Of a DNA stretch of 64,000 nt, positions 1-8,109 are shown in pieces. This stretch comes from Ramlibacter monticola (GTDB lineage Bacteria > Pseudomonadota > Gammaproteobacteria > Burkholderiales > Burkholderiaceae_C), in contig NZ_JAEQNE010000007.1 in assembly GCF_016722785.1 (NCBI RefSeq), positions 186,001 to 250,000 of the forward strand. The letters run 5' to 3'. Positions within the stretch are counted from its first letter, which is position 1, and each line of letters opens with the position of its first letter. A program made the translations under genes and the position numbers. Below the pieces are notes generated by a model. That model did not search any database, was not told where the DNA came from, and was given only the letters and a program-made list of their open reading frames with translations.

Positions 1-288
1 GTTGCGCATAGCTCCAGCCGAGAAAGTGTTACGTGATAGCGGCGCGTCCACAGTCGGTTGCCTGACAGAGTTTCCTTATCTTGGGTTGCTCGGTAGCGAG
101 CGTCTGCCCATCCACTGCAGAATGGGCTTCGGCTTTCCCTCCAAACATATTGCGCCTGCATCTCAGCCTTCGCCGGATTAGAGCAGGTAATCCAAGTTTA
201 TTCACGGATGGAGAGTCTTTGTCGAACCGCAAGGTAGGCAAAGCAGTGCGCCAGCTTCGTCCGCACGAATTTTAAATCAACGGGAAAA
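1..288. other. Upstream region, no gene seen
   Basis: The first 288 bases have only short open frames that overlap each other on both strands and resemble nothing I recognise. The stretch precedes the exopolysaccharide operon and may hold its promoter, but I see no clear -35/-10 pair. It could also contain a decayed gene end. Confidence 0.4.
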
Positions 289-1539
289 GTGAAAATTCTT
301 CTGTATAGCTTGAATTTTGCACCCGAACTGACTGGGATCGGCAAGTACACCGGCGAAATGGCAAAGTGGCTGGCGGAACGCGGGCATGATGTGCGAGTCG
401 TGACGGGTCACCCTTACTATCCGGAATGGAGGGTGCACAGTGGCTATAAAGCCAACGAATTTCGCCGCGAAATGTGGAATAACGTCACGGTTATACGGTG
501 TCCCCTATGGGTTCCGGCACGTGCGAACGGGATACGTCGACTTCTGCACCTAGGTTCATTCGCTTGTACGAGTTTCCTCGCAATGCTGGGACAACTCAAA
601 TGGCGCCCGCAGATCGTTTGGGTGGTCGAACCAGCGCTGTTTTGTGCGCCGACTGCGTTATTGGTTTCACGCCTGAGCTCCGCGCGCAGTTGGCTCCACA
701 TTCAGGACTACGAAGTGGACGCTGCCTTCGCAATGGGTCTATTGAAGGGCAGAGGCCTAAAGTCCATTGCTCTCCGCGTTGAGAGTTGGCTGATGCAACG
801 ATTTCACATCGTTTCCACTATCTCCGGTCGGATGCTGGAATTGGCCGCAAAGAAGGGCGTTCATAGAGATCAACTCGTGCCATTGCCTAACTGGGTGGAT
901 ATCTCTGCTATTAGACCTATCCGGACGACGAGCGTCTACCGCAAGACCATGGGTGCTGGGGAGCGAACCGTGGTTGTGCTGTACTCCGGAAACATGGGTA
1001 CCAAGCAGGGTTTAGAGGTCGTTGCTCGGGTCGCGCGAGATTTGTCTCAAGACGGGGAGATCCTCTTTGTGCTCTGCGGTGACGGTGCCGGCAAAGACGA
1101 ACTGGTTCAGCAATGCGCCGGCCTAAAAAACGTTAAGTTCCTTGCCCTCCAACCGCAAGAGGCTCTAAACGACCTGCTCGGAGCGGCCGATATCCATCTT
1201 CTTCCGCAGCGCGCAGACGCCGCAGATCTGGTGCTTCCGTCGAAGCTTACGGGAATGTTGGCGAGCGGCCGCCCGGTGATCGCCACAGCGCTCGCAGAAA
1301 CGGAACTTGGCACCGTCATAACCCACGCCCGGTGTGGATTGCTTGTGCCACCTGATGACCCGGCCGCGTTGGCTAAAGCAATTCGCCAACTTGCGGGTGA
1401 CGGTGGCCGCCGCATGGAGATGGGGTTGGCTGCGCGAGCGTATGCAGAGCAGCACTTAGATATCAACGAAATCCTGGACCGGTTCTCATCGGATGCTTCA
1501 GGGCAGGATCAGACAAGAGAAAAGCTCAATCTACAATGA
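289..1539 (+). CDS. wcaI: WcaI-family glycosyltransferase (GT4), putative fucosyltransferase
   Basis: A 416-residue cytoplasmic/peripheral glycosyltransferase with a GT-B fold. The N-terminus (LLYSLNFAPELTGIGKYTG, then GHPYYPEWRV) is typical of the colanic acid protein WcaI, which is thought to transfer fucose from GDP-fucose. The C-terminal nucleotide-binding half carries LYSGNMGTKQG and LPSKLTGMLASGRPVIA. The start is GTG at 289, because the conserved beta strand begins at residue 2; the ribosome site is weak. It is the first gene of a + strand exopolysaccharide operon. GDP-fucose synthesis genes (gmd, fcl) lie a few kb away, which fits the assignment. The exact donor and acceptor are inference. 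Confidence 0.85.
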   Translation: MKILLYSLNFAPELTGIGKYTGEMAKWLAERGHDVRVVTGHPYYPEWRVHSGYKANEFRREMWNNVTVIRCPLWVPARANGIRRLLHLGSFACTSFLAMLGQLKWRPQIVWVVEPALFCAPTALLVSRLSSARSWLHIQDYEVDAAFAMGLLKGRGLKSIALRVESWLMQRFHIVSTISGRMLELAAKKGVHRDQLVPLPNWVDISAIRPIRTTSVYRKTMGAGERTVVVLYSGNMGTKQGLEVVARVARDLSQDGEILFVLCGDGAGKDELVQQCAGLKNVKFLALQPQEALNDLLGAADIHLLPQRADAADLVLPSKLTGMLASGRPVIATALAETELGTVITHARCGLLVPPDDPAALAKAIRQLAGDGGRRMEMGLAARAYAEQHLDINEILDRFSSDASGQDQTREKLNLQ

Positions 1540-1700
1540 TGCCCATGCGTGATGCGTCGCAGGCGCTGTGTAGAAATCGACTTTCAGATCGACACCAAGG
1601 AAGTTGAAGTTCCGTCGCGCTGCCAACAGATGTCATATGAATACGGAAACCGACGCTCCGGTTGAGATTCGACGAGGGTTAACAGGATGAGGGGTGGAAC

Positions 1701-2504
1701 TTGAATTCGAAGCTTCTGGTGGTTTCTCTTAAATCGGCCGTAGGTCGACGAGAGCAGTTGAAGCGGACATTCCCGGCGATGTTCCCGCTCTTCGAGATTG
1801 TGGAGGCAGTCGACGGGTCAAAAATCTCGTCCGTAGACTATTTTCGCGCAATCACGCCGTACTTCCAGTCTAGCCGTGATGTCATGAGCCCCGGAGAAGT
1901 AGGTTGTTCCCTTAGCCATATGAGGTGCTACGAGGAAGCCGTAAAGGCAAATCAGCCTGTGTTGGTGCTTGAGGATGATGTCACAGGAACGGATCAGGCG
2001 TTGCGTGAAGCCGCACAACTTGTCTCCGAGCTCGCTCCCAATGAGCTCCTATTCCTTGGTGGTCAGAACGGCCTCAGCAGCGTCCGACACATAAGAGGCC
2101 GCCCCTGCCGCGTCGCTGCGCCTGCGGCAGGGCGGGTATACCGAATCCATCCAATTACGTATCGTTATCTGTGGCGCACGTGTTGCTATGGGGTCGGTCC
2201 CGAGTTGGCGAAGCATCTTCTTGAAAGCCAGCAGGGAATGCTGAGAAGGGCTGACGAATGGCACGCTTTGCTCAAGCATTCCAATGCGCTGGTATCGTAT
2301 GTTGACCTAATCGATCATCCGCCTGAGGAAACAGGGAGCACGTTGTTGTCCGACAGAAATTCGTTACGTCGACGAATCAGCTTGCCTGCTCTTCTTGGGC
2401 GACAACTTGGCACCCGCGCAGCGGAGATGACTCACGCTATGCGAGCGCGCGTGCTTGGGCTTAAGAAGATTGCGCGCCCTTCATCCGATACGGTCGTTTC
2501 ATGA
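1701..2504 (+). CDS. Glycosyltransferase family 25 protein
   Basis: A 267-residue protein of the GT25 (LPS glycosyltransferase) family. Family signatures visible are the N-terminal VVSLKSAVGRREQL strand, PGEVGCSLSHMRCYEEAV and the acidic VLVLEDDV motif that binds the metal-sugar nucleotide. These proteins usually add galactose or related sugars to LPS or capsule. The start is TTG at 1701, an unusual codon chosen because the conserved N-terminal strand needs it and a purine-rich stretch lies just upstream. The next gene overlaps its stop by 4 bases (ATGA), indicating translational coupling. A 161-bp gap separates it from wcaI. Confidence 0.8.
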   Translation: MNSKLLVVSLKSAVGRREQLKRTFPAMFPLFEIVEAVDGSKISSVDYFRAITPYFQSSRDVMSPGEVGCSLSHMRCYEEAVKANQPVLVLEDDVTGTDQALREAAQLVSELAPNELLFLGGQNGLSSVRHIRGRPCRVAAPAAGRVYRIHPITYRYLWRTCCYGVGPELAKHLLESQQGMLRRADEWHALLKHSNALVSYVDLIDHPPEETGSTLLSDRNSLRRRISLPALLGRQLGTRAAEMTHAMRARVLGLKKIARPSSDTVVS

Positions 2505-3787
2505 GTCTCACTCCATTGTTGTTGTCGCGCTCGGATTCGAAAGGTGGTGCGGCACGCGCGGCGTTCAGATTGCACAAGGCGCTGCGGATGGAAGGTATAC
2601 CTTCTCTCATGCGTGTTGACCATAAAGGAACGGACGATTGGACAGTGGCAGCCAGCTCGGGCGTACTCGGGCGCGGAATGGCCATTGCGCGTCCGGCACT
2701 TGACCGAATAATGCTGAAGCTTCAACGTGCAGGTGCCGGGCATCGGTCACCATCCGTCCTCAGCGCTGTAAAGGCTGAGGCTCTTAACCAGTGCAATTTC
2801 TCGGTTCTCCATCTGCATTGGGTCTGCGGCGGCTTTTTGTCCATAGAGCAGATCGCGAAGATCCGAAAGCCAAAAGTTTGGACCTTTCACGATATGTGGG
2901 CGTTCTGCGGCACTGAACATTTAGCACCTGATGACGCAGCTCGATGGCGTCGAGGCTATAGCAGTGGCAACAAGCCAATTGGGCATCGCGGAATTGATAT
3001 TGATCGATGGACATGGTCGCGAAAGCGGAGGGCTTGGCAGCAGCCATTTCAACTGGTCGCTCCCAGCGCTTGGATGGCTGATCGGGTCGCAGAAAGCGCA
3101 CTGTTTGCGGGTTGGCCGGTTCGCGTGATCCCTAATGCGCTCGATGCCAACGTCTACAAACCGGTAGACAGCGCATTGGCGCGGGAAATAGCTGGCATCC
3201 CGAATGACGACTGGGTCATTCTCTACTGTGCACTGGGAGGCGGATCAGATCCCAACAAGGGGTTTGATCTGCTGAGTGAAGCTCTACATCAATTAGTTCA
3301 AAAACATCCTTCGCGAAAGATCCGTTTGATTTGTGTCGGGCAGAGTGAGCCTCAGCAGGCCGGCGGCTTTCCCTGTCCGGTAGAGTGGATGGGGCATTTG
3401 AGCGACGACATAGCCATGGCGTTGGTTTACTCTGCGGCTGACGTCGTGGTGGTTCCGTCGCGACAGGAGAGCTTTTCGCAAACCGCCGCTGAAGCGCAAG
3501 CCTGTGGCGTCCCTGTTGTGGCGTTCCGAATCGGGGGACTCAAGGACGTCATATCCCACGCAGAATCCGGCTACCTAGCCGAACCTTTTGACGCGACTGA
3601 TTTTGCTCATGGATTAGGCTGGGTACTTGGTGATCCCACGCGTCGGAGGACCCTGGGGATGTCTGCCCGGCGCCGTGCAATAGAAAAATTTAGCTATCCC
3701 GTCGTTGCCGCCCTGCATGCAGATCTGTATGAGCAAGTGATAGCGAGCGCGGACCATGGTTTGCAGCGGCAGTATGGGGCGTCTTGA
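2501..3787 (+). CDS. Glycosyltransferase family 4 (GT-B) protein
   Basis: A 428-residue GT-B glycosyltransferase. The N-terminal half shows SDSKGGAARAAFRLHKAL and HLHWVCGGFLSIEQI, and a WTFHDMWAFCGTEH segment common in capsule GT4 enzymes. The C-terminal half has VVPSRQESFSQTAAEAQACG followed by GVPVVAFRIGG, the donor-nucleotide site with its E-x7-E pattern. It probably adds one sugar of the repeat unit on the cytoplasmic face of the membrane. It overlaps the preceding GT25 gene (ATGA) and the following polymerase gene, so it sits within a tightly packed operon. Sugar specificity cannot be told. Confidence 0.85.
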   Translation: MSLTPLLLSRSDSKGGAARAAFRLHKALRMEGIPSLMRVDHKGTDDWTVAASSGVLGRGMAIARPALDRIMLKLQRAGAGHRSPSVLSAVKAEALNQCNFSVLHLHWVCGGFLSIEQIAKIRKPKVWTFHDMWAFCGTEHLAPDDAARWRRGYSSGNKPIGHRGIDIDRWTWSRKRRAWQQPFQLVAPSAWMADRVAESALFAGWPVRVIPNALDANVYKPVDSALAREIAGIPNDDWVILYCALGGGSDPNKGFDLLSEALHQLVQKHPSRKIRLICVGQSEPQQAGGFPCPVEWMGHLSDDIAMALVYSAADVVVVPSRQESFSQTAAEAQACGVPVVAFRIGGLKDVISHAESGYLAEPFDATDFAHGLGWVLGDPTRRRTLGMSARRRAIEKFSYPVVAALHADLYEQVIASADHGLQRQYGAS

Positions 3788-5030
3788 GGCATCGGTGCGC
3801 ACCCTTGAATATAAATCGAGCGTATTCGCGACCATTGCTGTTGCCGCCGCCCTCTGCGCGCTGCACCTCGGCATCAACGAGTATCTATCGACTCAGTTTG
3901 CCGGGTTCGCCTTACTCTCAATGCTAGCCGTCAACTTGAAATTTGAGCGGCTGGTGCGCTTATACGCTCCAGGTGTTGCTGTCCTGGTCCTCTTAGGAGC
4001 GGGATACATTCTTGCTGACCACGAGCTAAATACCGTGCTGCGTAGCCTGAGAATGGGAGTCGTTATGCTAGTCCTGTTTGCCGCGCAGCTCGCCATGCCC
4101 CCTTCAGCAGCGAAGCGTCTGGGCGGCCATGCGTTCTCAGGACTTTTCCTTGCGATTCTCGCGTCATGTGTTTTGGCCGCTGGCCAGCTAGTCGATTCAC
4201 TATACCTCAATCGTGGCCTGTTCGACATCCCGCAAAGATTCTTTGCGATCGACTACGGGACAGTTTTTTCTGAGCAGCGCGAGTGGCTATCTCAAGCAGG
4301 GTATCTCATCCGGCCGAGTGCGTCCTTTTCCGAGCCGAGTGCATTAGTGGCGCTTGGCTTGGTGGGGATTGTTGCATCATATTCGTACTCGAATCGGATT
4401 CTTCGTTGGCTCTCATTCTTGGCAATCGCTCTCTCGATGTCGTTAAGTGGGCTACTATTTGGGGTCTTCATCACCATCACAGAGCAAAGACGTCAAGCTC
4501 GCATGGGGGCCTTATTGCCGAGCCTTGGGGTGTTCGCCATTGCGGTCGCGATTTTGCTGTACAGCCCCCTCTTGAGCACTCGAATTATCAGCGTCGTGTC
4601 GGGAGAGGACGCCTCCGCGGCAGTTCGAATTTTCGAGCCCGTGAGACTCATTTCCGAACTGCTTAGGCGGAATTGGTTTTTTGGCGCCAGCGAGGGGGCG
4701 CTTCGCGCGCTATCGCCGAATGGTGCGGGGGTGTTTGATAACTGGATGCTGAACCAGCTAATGTTTTACGGCGTCCTTGGTGTCGGCTTCATATGGCTGG
4801 CCTTTGTGGTCGTGCCTCGACGCCTCTGGCATCTGGTCATCGCCTTTGCGTTCCTTAATGGCGAGCTTTTCTATTATGATCGACTTCTTCTCCTATGGAT
4901 TTCTTGTTTGGTGATTGCGGGTGGAAATGATAACTCCAAAGGTCACAATCGTAAGCGTCACTTACAACAATATTTCGGGGTTGCGAAGAACCGCGAATTC
5001 TGTGCTGACCCAAACATTTGGAGAGTTTGA
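3774..5030 (+). CDS. Wzy-like polysaccharide polymerase (integral membrane protein)
   Basis: A hydrophobic protein of about 418 residues with roughly ten membrane segments, separated near the middle by a larger loop containing the stretch GYLIRPSASFSEPSALVALG. Topology and position between glycosyltransferases fit an O-antigen/exopolysaccharide polymerase (Wzy); such proteins have little sequence conservation, so the call rests on topology and context. An in-frame ATG at 3756 is an alternative start; both overlap the GT4 gene. The 3' end is odd: the frame runs about 100 bp into the next gene, giving a charged 30-residue tail after the last membrane segment. Confidence 0.65.
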   Translation: MGRLEASVRTLEYKSSVFATIAVAAALCALHLGINEYLSTQFAGFALLSMLAVNLKFERLVRLYAPGVAVLVLLGAGYILADHELNTVLRSLRMGVVMLVLFAAQLAMPPSAAKRLGGHAFSGLFLAILASCVLAAGQLVDSLYLNRGLFDIPQRFFAIDYGTVFSEQREWLSQAGYLIRPSASFSEPSALVALGLVGIVASYSYSNRILRWLSFLAIALSMSLSGLLFGVFITITEQRRQARMGALLPSLGVFAIAVAILLYSPLLSTRIISVVSGEDASAAVRIFEPVRLISELLRRNWFFGASEGALRALSPNGAGVFDNWMLNQLMFYGVLGVGFIWLAFVVVPRRLWHLVIAFAFLNGELFYYDRLLLLWISCLVIAGGNDNSKGHNRKRHLQQYFGVAKNREFCADPNIWRV

Positions 5031-5670
5031 ATGGCTTGTAATCGATGGTGCGTCATCAGATGGAACAGTTGAATTTTGCCGTCTGCTAGGGCCTGCCTGC
5101 TTGTGCATATCAGAGCCCGATAACGGCATCTACGACGCAATGCGGAAGGGATTAGAAAAGGCTTCCGGTGCGTACGTTGTGTTCCTTAACGCTGGTGATG
5201 AATTAGCCGGCCCTAATGCCCTAGGGGAAGCAGTTGAGCACCTGGATGGTGCTAACGTGGTCTTCTTCTCAACGCTCATCCGAGGTTTTGGGGGCGATAG
5301 GTTGCGGCGTCCAAGGCCGCTTTCTGCTGCAACCTATTCGGTCCCTGCGATTCAGCAATCTACATTCTACAATGTGGAAATCCTGCGTGGGCTTCAGTGG
5401 CCTGTCGACTACAAGATTTGTGGTGACTACTTCTTGGCTGCGCAACTTCTGCGGCAAGGGTGTACCCACCGTTCTATTCCCAAAGTAGTGTCTATATTCG
5501 CGCTAGGCGGCGTGTCTACCGGGTCCTTTTTGAGGCTCGCTTCCGAAGCATGGGCTGTTCAAGATCAGGTACTCGGATTGGGATTGCCTGTCCGAATAAC
5601 GTCGGCGTGCAGACGGGTGTTAACGGGACTGGCGGTGCTTGTGACTTTCAGTGTCCTCGGTCGACGGTGA
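4927..5670 (+). CDS. Glycosyltransferase family 2 (WcaE/WcaA-like)
   Basis: A 247-residue GT-A glycosyltransferase. It begins with PKVTIVSVTYNNISGLRRT, has the DGASSDGT nucleotide-binding turn, the SEPDNGIYDAMRKGLEKASG signature and a downstream GDYFLAAQLLRQG acceptor region. SEPDNGIYDAMNKG is typical of colanic-acid-type GT2 enzymes. The ATG at 4927 is the best start; a TTG/GTG pair lies just upstream in frame. The gene overlaps the end of the polymerase frame by about 104 bp, which is long for a real overlap. The following acetyltransferase starts 5 bp after its stop. Confidence 0.85.
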   Translation: MITPKVTIVSVTYNNISGLRRTANSVLTQTFGEFEWLVIDGASSDGTVEFCRLLGPACLCISEPDNGIYDAMRKGLEKASGAYVVFLNAGDELAGPNALGEAVEHLDGANVVFFSTLIRGFGGDRLRRPRPLSAATYSVPAIQQSTFYNVEILRGLQWPVDYKICGDYFLAAQLLRQGCTHRSIPKVVSIFALGGVSTGSFLRLASEAWAVQDQVLGLGLPVRITSACRRVLTGLAVLVTFSVLGRR

Positions 5671-5675
5671 ATGGC

Positions 5676-6257
5676 ATGCCTCAAAAATTGCGGCATTTTC
5701 GTGTTCCAGAGGGTTTTCGAGGGCGAAGCAAGGTCGAAGTTCAATTGTGGTGGATTGTTCAGGAGACGATCTTTGCGTGGTCTCCGCAATTCGCTTATCC
5801 GTTTCGCGCTTGGCTGTTGAGGCGGTTCGGCGCCACCGTGGGTCGAAGAGTATTGCTGCGACCGTCAGCCAAGTTTACATACCCTTGGAAGATTACCCTC
5901 GGCGACGATGTTTGGGTCGGAGATAATGCCGTCCTATATAGCCTAGGTGAAATCACCGTTGCAAGCGATTCCGTCGTCTCTCAGGGGTGCTATCTCTGTG
6001 CGGGCGATCACGACTATCGCGTGAGCTCGTTTCCCATCCGCGCGCGACCGATTACTGTCGGTTCAGGGGCCTGGCTCGCTGCAGACGTATTTGTTGCGCC
6101 AGGGGTTAAGATTGAAGACGGCGTTGTGGTCGGTGCGCGAAGTTCCGTTTTCTCGGATCTTCCCAAGAATTACGTCTGCTTTGGAAGTCCGTGCAAGCCC
6201 GTGAAACCACGGGAATGCGTAGACGTTGATTTGGACATTGGGTGGGGCCGCCAATGA
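5676..6257 (+). CDS. WcaF-type acetyltransferase (left-handed beta helix)
   Basis: A 193-residue hexapeptide-repeat acyltransferase. An N-terminal helix pair (WWIVQETIFAWSPQFAYPFR) precedes beta-helix turns such as ITLGDDVWVGDNAVL, VVSQGCYLC and GAWLAADVFVAPGVKIEDG. The AGDHDY motif carries the likely catalytic His. The family acetylates colanic acid sugars with acetyl-CoA. The ATG at 5676 was chosen because the conserved domain begins there; the open frame extends further 5' but only as a shadow of the GT2 gene. Tight spacing on both sides (5 and 6 bp) places it inside the operon. An O-acetylated polymer is inference. Confidence 0.85.
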   Translation: MPQKLRHFRVPEGFRGRSKVEVQLWWIVQETIFAWSPQFAYPFRAWLLRRFGATVGRRVLLRPSAKFTYPWKITLGDDVWVGDNAVLYSLGEITVASDSVVSQGCYLCAGDHDYRVSSFPIRARPITVGSGAWLAADVFVAPGVKIEDGVVVGARSSVFSDLPKNYVCFGSPCKPVKPRECVDVDLDIGWGRQ

Positions 6258-6263
6258 AGGTCT

Positions 6264-7166
6264 ATGCTACGCAAAATCGCTGGCAATGTGTCGAGGCCTG
6301 GGAGCAACTCGGTGAAAGCTGAAATCTGCGCGAGCTTGATTCTTGCCACGAAGAATCGAGCCTCGGGACTCGAGAGAGCTCTGGCTTACGTGCTTGGAAT
6401 AAAAAGCAAGCGACCCTTTGAAGTCATTCTAGTCGACAATGGCTCGTCGGATCGCACGCCAGATGTGTTGAATGAGTTTGCCGCCCGGTTTTGCGGGCGT
6501 ACTACTTTACTTACCTGCGTCCGCCCTGGAAACTCTGCTGCGCGAAACGACGCGATCCGTGTTGCAAATTCAAGTCTTCTCATCTTCATCGACGATGACT
6601 GTTATGTGCGCCCGGGTTTTATCGATGCCTGGGTTGATGTTTTTGCAGACCCGCGGATTGGGTTTGGAACTGGTTCAATTGAGCGATTTAATACTGAGCA
6701 TTCCCCCCTCGGGTGTAGGCCTGTTCATTCCGAGCGCGTGTATGCCTCTTCAGAATGGATTCCTCGGGGAGTAATTCAGGGGTCAAACATGGCATTTGCC
6801 GCTCGTTGTTTGACGGATATCGGCTCTTTTGATGAGCGCTTCGGTGCGGGCACTCCATGGGCCGGTGAGGACTGGGACATGGCCATTAGGGCTCTTCGGC
6901 ACGGATGGAGGGGCGGACTCTTTCCAGGGCCGGTCGTGGCGCATGACCACGGGCGAGGCGAAGAAGACGCGCTTGACCGGCTTCAGTTCTACGACTACGG
7001 AGCCGGCGCGACATACGCCAAACACTTGGTCAGCGCCCAAGTTGCGCGAGTTGTACGCGCTTTTGCAGAGGACGCATGGCATGCACGAGTGCAGCCGGGG
7101 AGAGTTGGGGCGCTGACTCGGGGTGTGATGAGCTATTTTTTCAACGAAAGGTCCCATTCGGCGTGA
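6264..7166 (+). CDS. Glycosyltransferase family 2
   Basis: A 300-residue GT-A glycosyltransferase. Visible are the first beta-alpha unit ASLILATKNRASGLERAL, the VILVDNGSSDRTPDVL turn, PGNSAARNDAI, the metal-binding FIDDDC (DXD) motif near residue 110 and the GAGTPWAGEDWDMAIRALR segment with the catalytic-base ED pair. It probably transfers one sugar of the repeat unit. It starts 6 bp after the acetyltransferase and overlaps the next gene by 4 bases (GTGA), so it is translationally coupled. No sugar specificity can be deduced. Confidence 0.85.
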   Translation: MLRKIAGNVSRPGSNSVKAEICASLILATKNRASGLERALAYVLGIKSKRPFEVILVDNGSSDRTPDVLNEFAARFCGRTTLLTCVRPGNSAARNDAIRVANSSLLIFIDDDCYVRPGFIDAWVDVFADPRIGFGTGSIERFNTEHSPLGCRPVHSERVYASSEWIPRGVIQGSNMAFAARCLTDIGSFDERFGAGTPWAGEDWDMAIRALRHGWRGGLFPGPVVAHDHGRGEEDALDRLQFYDYGAGATYAKHLVSAQVARVVRAFAEDAWHARVQPGRVGALTRGVMSYFFNERSHSA

Positions 7167-8053
7167 GGCTCTATTTCTACAGAGGTAAATCTCCGAATTT
7201 TGGAGACGAGCTAAATCACTATCTTCTTCCGAAAGTATTCCCCGGTCTCTTCAATGACGACCCGAGTGCCATGATGCTCGGTATTGGCTCCGTACTGTTT
7301 GATCATCATCCTGCCGGTGTGGTAAAGGTGGTGTTCGGCTCGGGCTATGGTGGATATACGGCTCCTCCGGTATTGGACGAGACTTGGGATATATTTTGCG
7401 TGCGCGGTGACTTTACAGCTCGTACGTTAGGTTTGGACCCGAGCTACTCAGTCGGGGATAGTGGCATCCTAATTTACGATTACCGGAACCCAACCCGGAC
7501 CAAGCAGCACAAGTTTTCCTTCATTCCCCATTGGGAGAGCCTCGAACGCGGCTGCTGGAAGGAGGCTTGCCGACTTGCAAATGTCCACTTTATTGACCCG
7601 ACCGCACCGGTCCCCGAGGTGCTACATGCAATTGAGGCGTCGGAAGTTGTCCTTACGGAAGCCATGCACGGCGCGATTGTTGCAGACGCACTCCGAGTTC
7701 CCTGGGTGCCAATTCTTCCGTTTAGCAAGGCTCACCATGTGAAGTGGAACGATTGGGCTAGCGCGTTGGACGTTGATCTTAGGCCGCGCCCAATTCGTGC
7801 CTCCTCAGTGCAGGAACAGTTGGTGCGTTGGGGGCGAAGTGGCCGCCGCCTGGATGGCGTGACGGGATTACGCCGCCGGTTCCTTCAGACTTTAGACCGC
7901 CGCATGACAGAGCGGGCAGCGGAAAGCTTGGCCATGTTAACCAATGTCACGCCAAGCCTGAGTAGCGACGAATCAATAGAACGTGCTGTCGGTCGGCTTA
8001 ATGAGCGTGCTTGTGCGATCCTGAAGAAATATGCCCCCCACATTCAGCGGTGA
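7163..8053 (+). CDS. Polysaccharide pyruvyl transferase family protein
   Basis: A 296-residue protein of the polysaccharide pyruvyl transferase family (WcaK/CsaB type), which adds a ketal-linked pyruvate from phosphoenolpyruvate to a sugar. Family features are the N-terminal YFYRGKSPNFGDELN (the NxGD element), MMLGIGSVL, the RGDFTARTLG segment, and the late TEAMHGAIVADALRVPWV motif, whose His is conserved. The start is GTG at 7163, overlapping the stop of the preceding GT2; the longer frame upstream is a shadow. A pyruvylated polymer would resemble colanic acid; that is inference. Confidence 0.8.
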   Translation: MRLYFYRGKSPNFGDELNHYLLPKVFPGLFNDDPSAMMLGIGSVLFDHHPAGVVKVVFGSGYGGYTAPPVLDETWDIFCVRGDFTARTLGLDPSYSVGDSGILIYDYRNPTRTKQHKFSFIPHWESLERGCWKEACRLANVHFIDPTAPVPEVLHAIEASEVVLTEAMHGAIVADALRVPWVPILPFSKAHHVKWNDWASALDVDLRPRPIRASSVQEQLVRWGRSGRRLDGVTGLRRRFLQTLDRRMTERAAESLAMLTNVTPSLSSDESIERAVGRLNERACAILKKYAPHIQR

Positions 8054-8109
8054 CGGTTGGAGTCCTCAATGAATCCCCGAACTAGGCAGGCGGGCGGTGA
8101 GGCGCTGAA

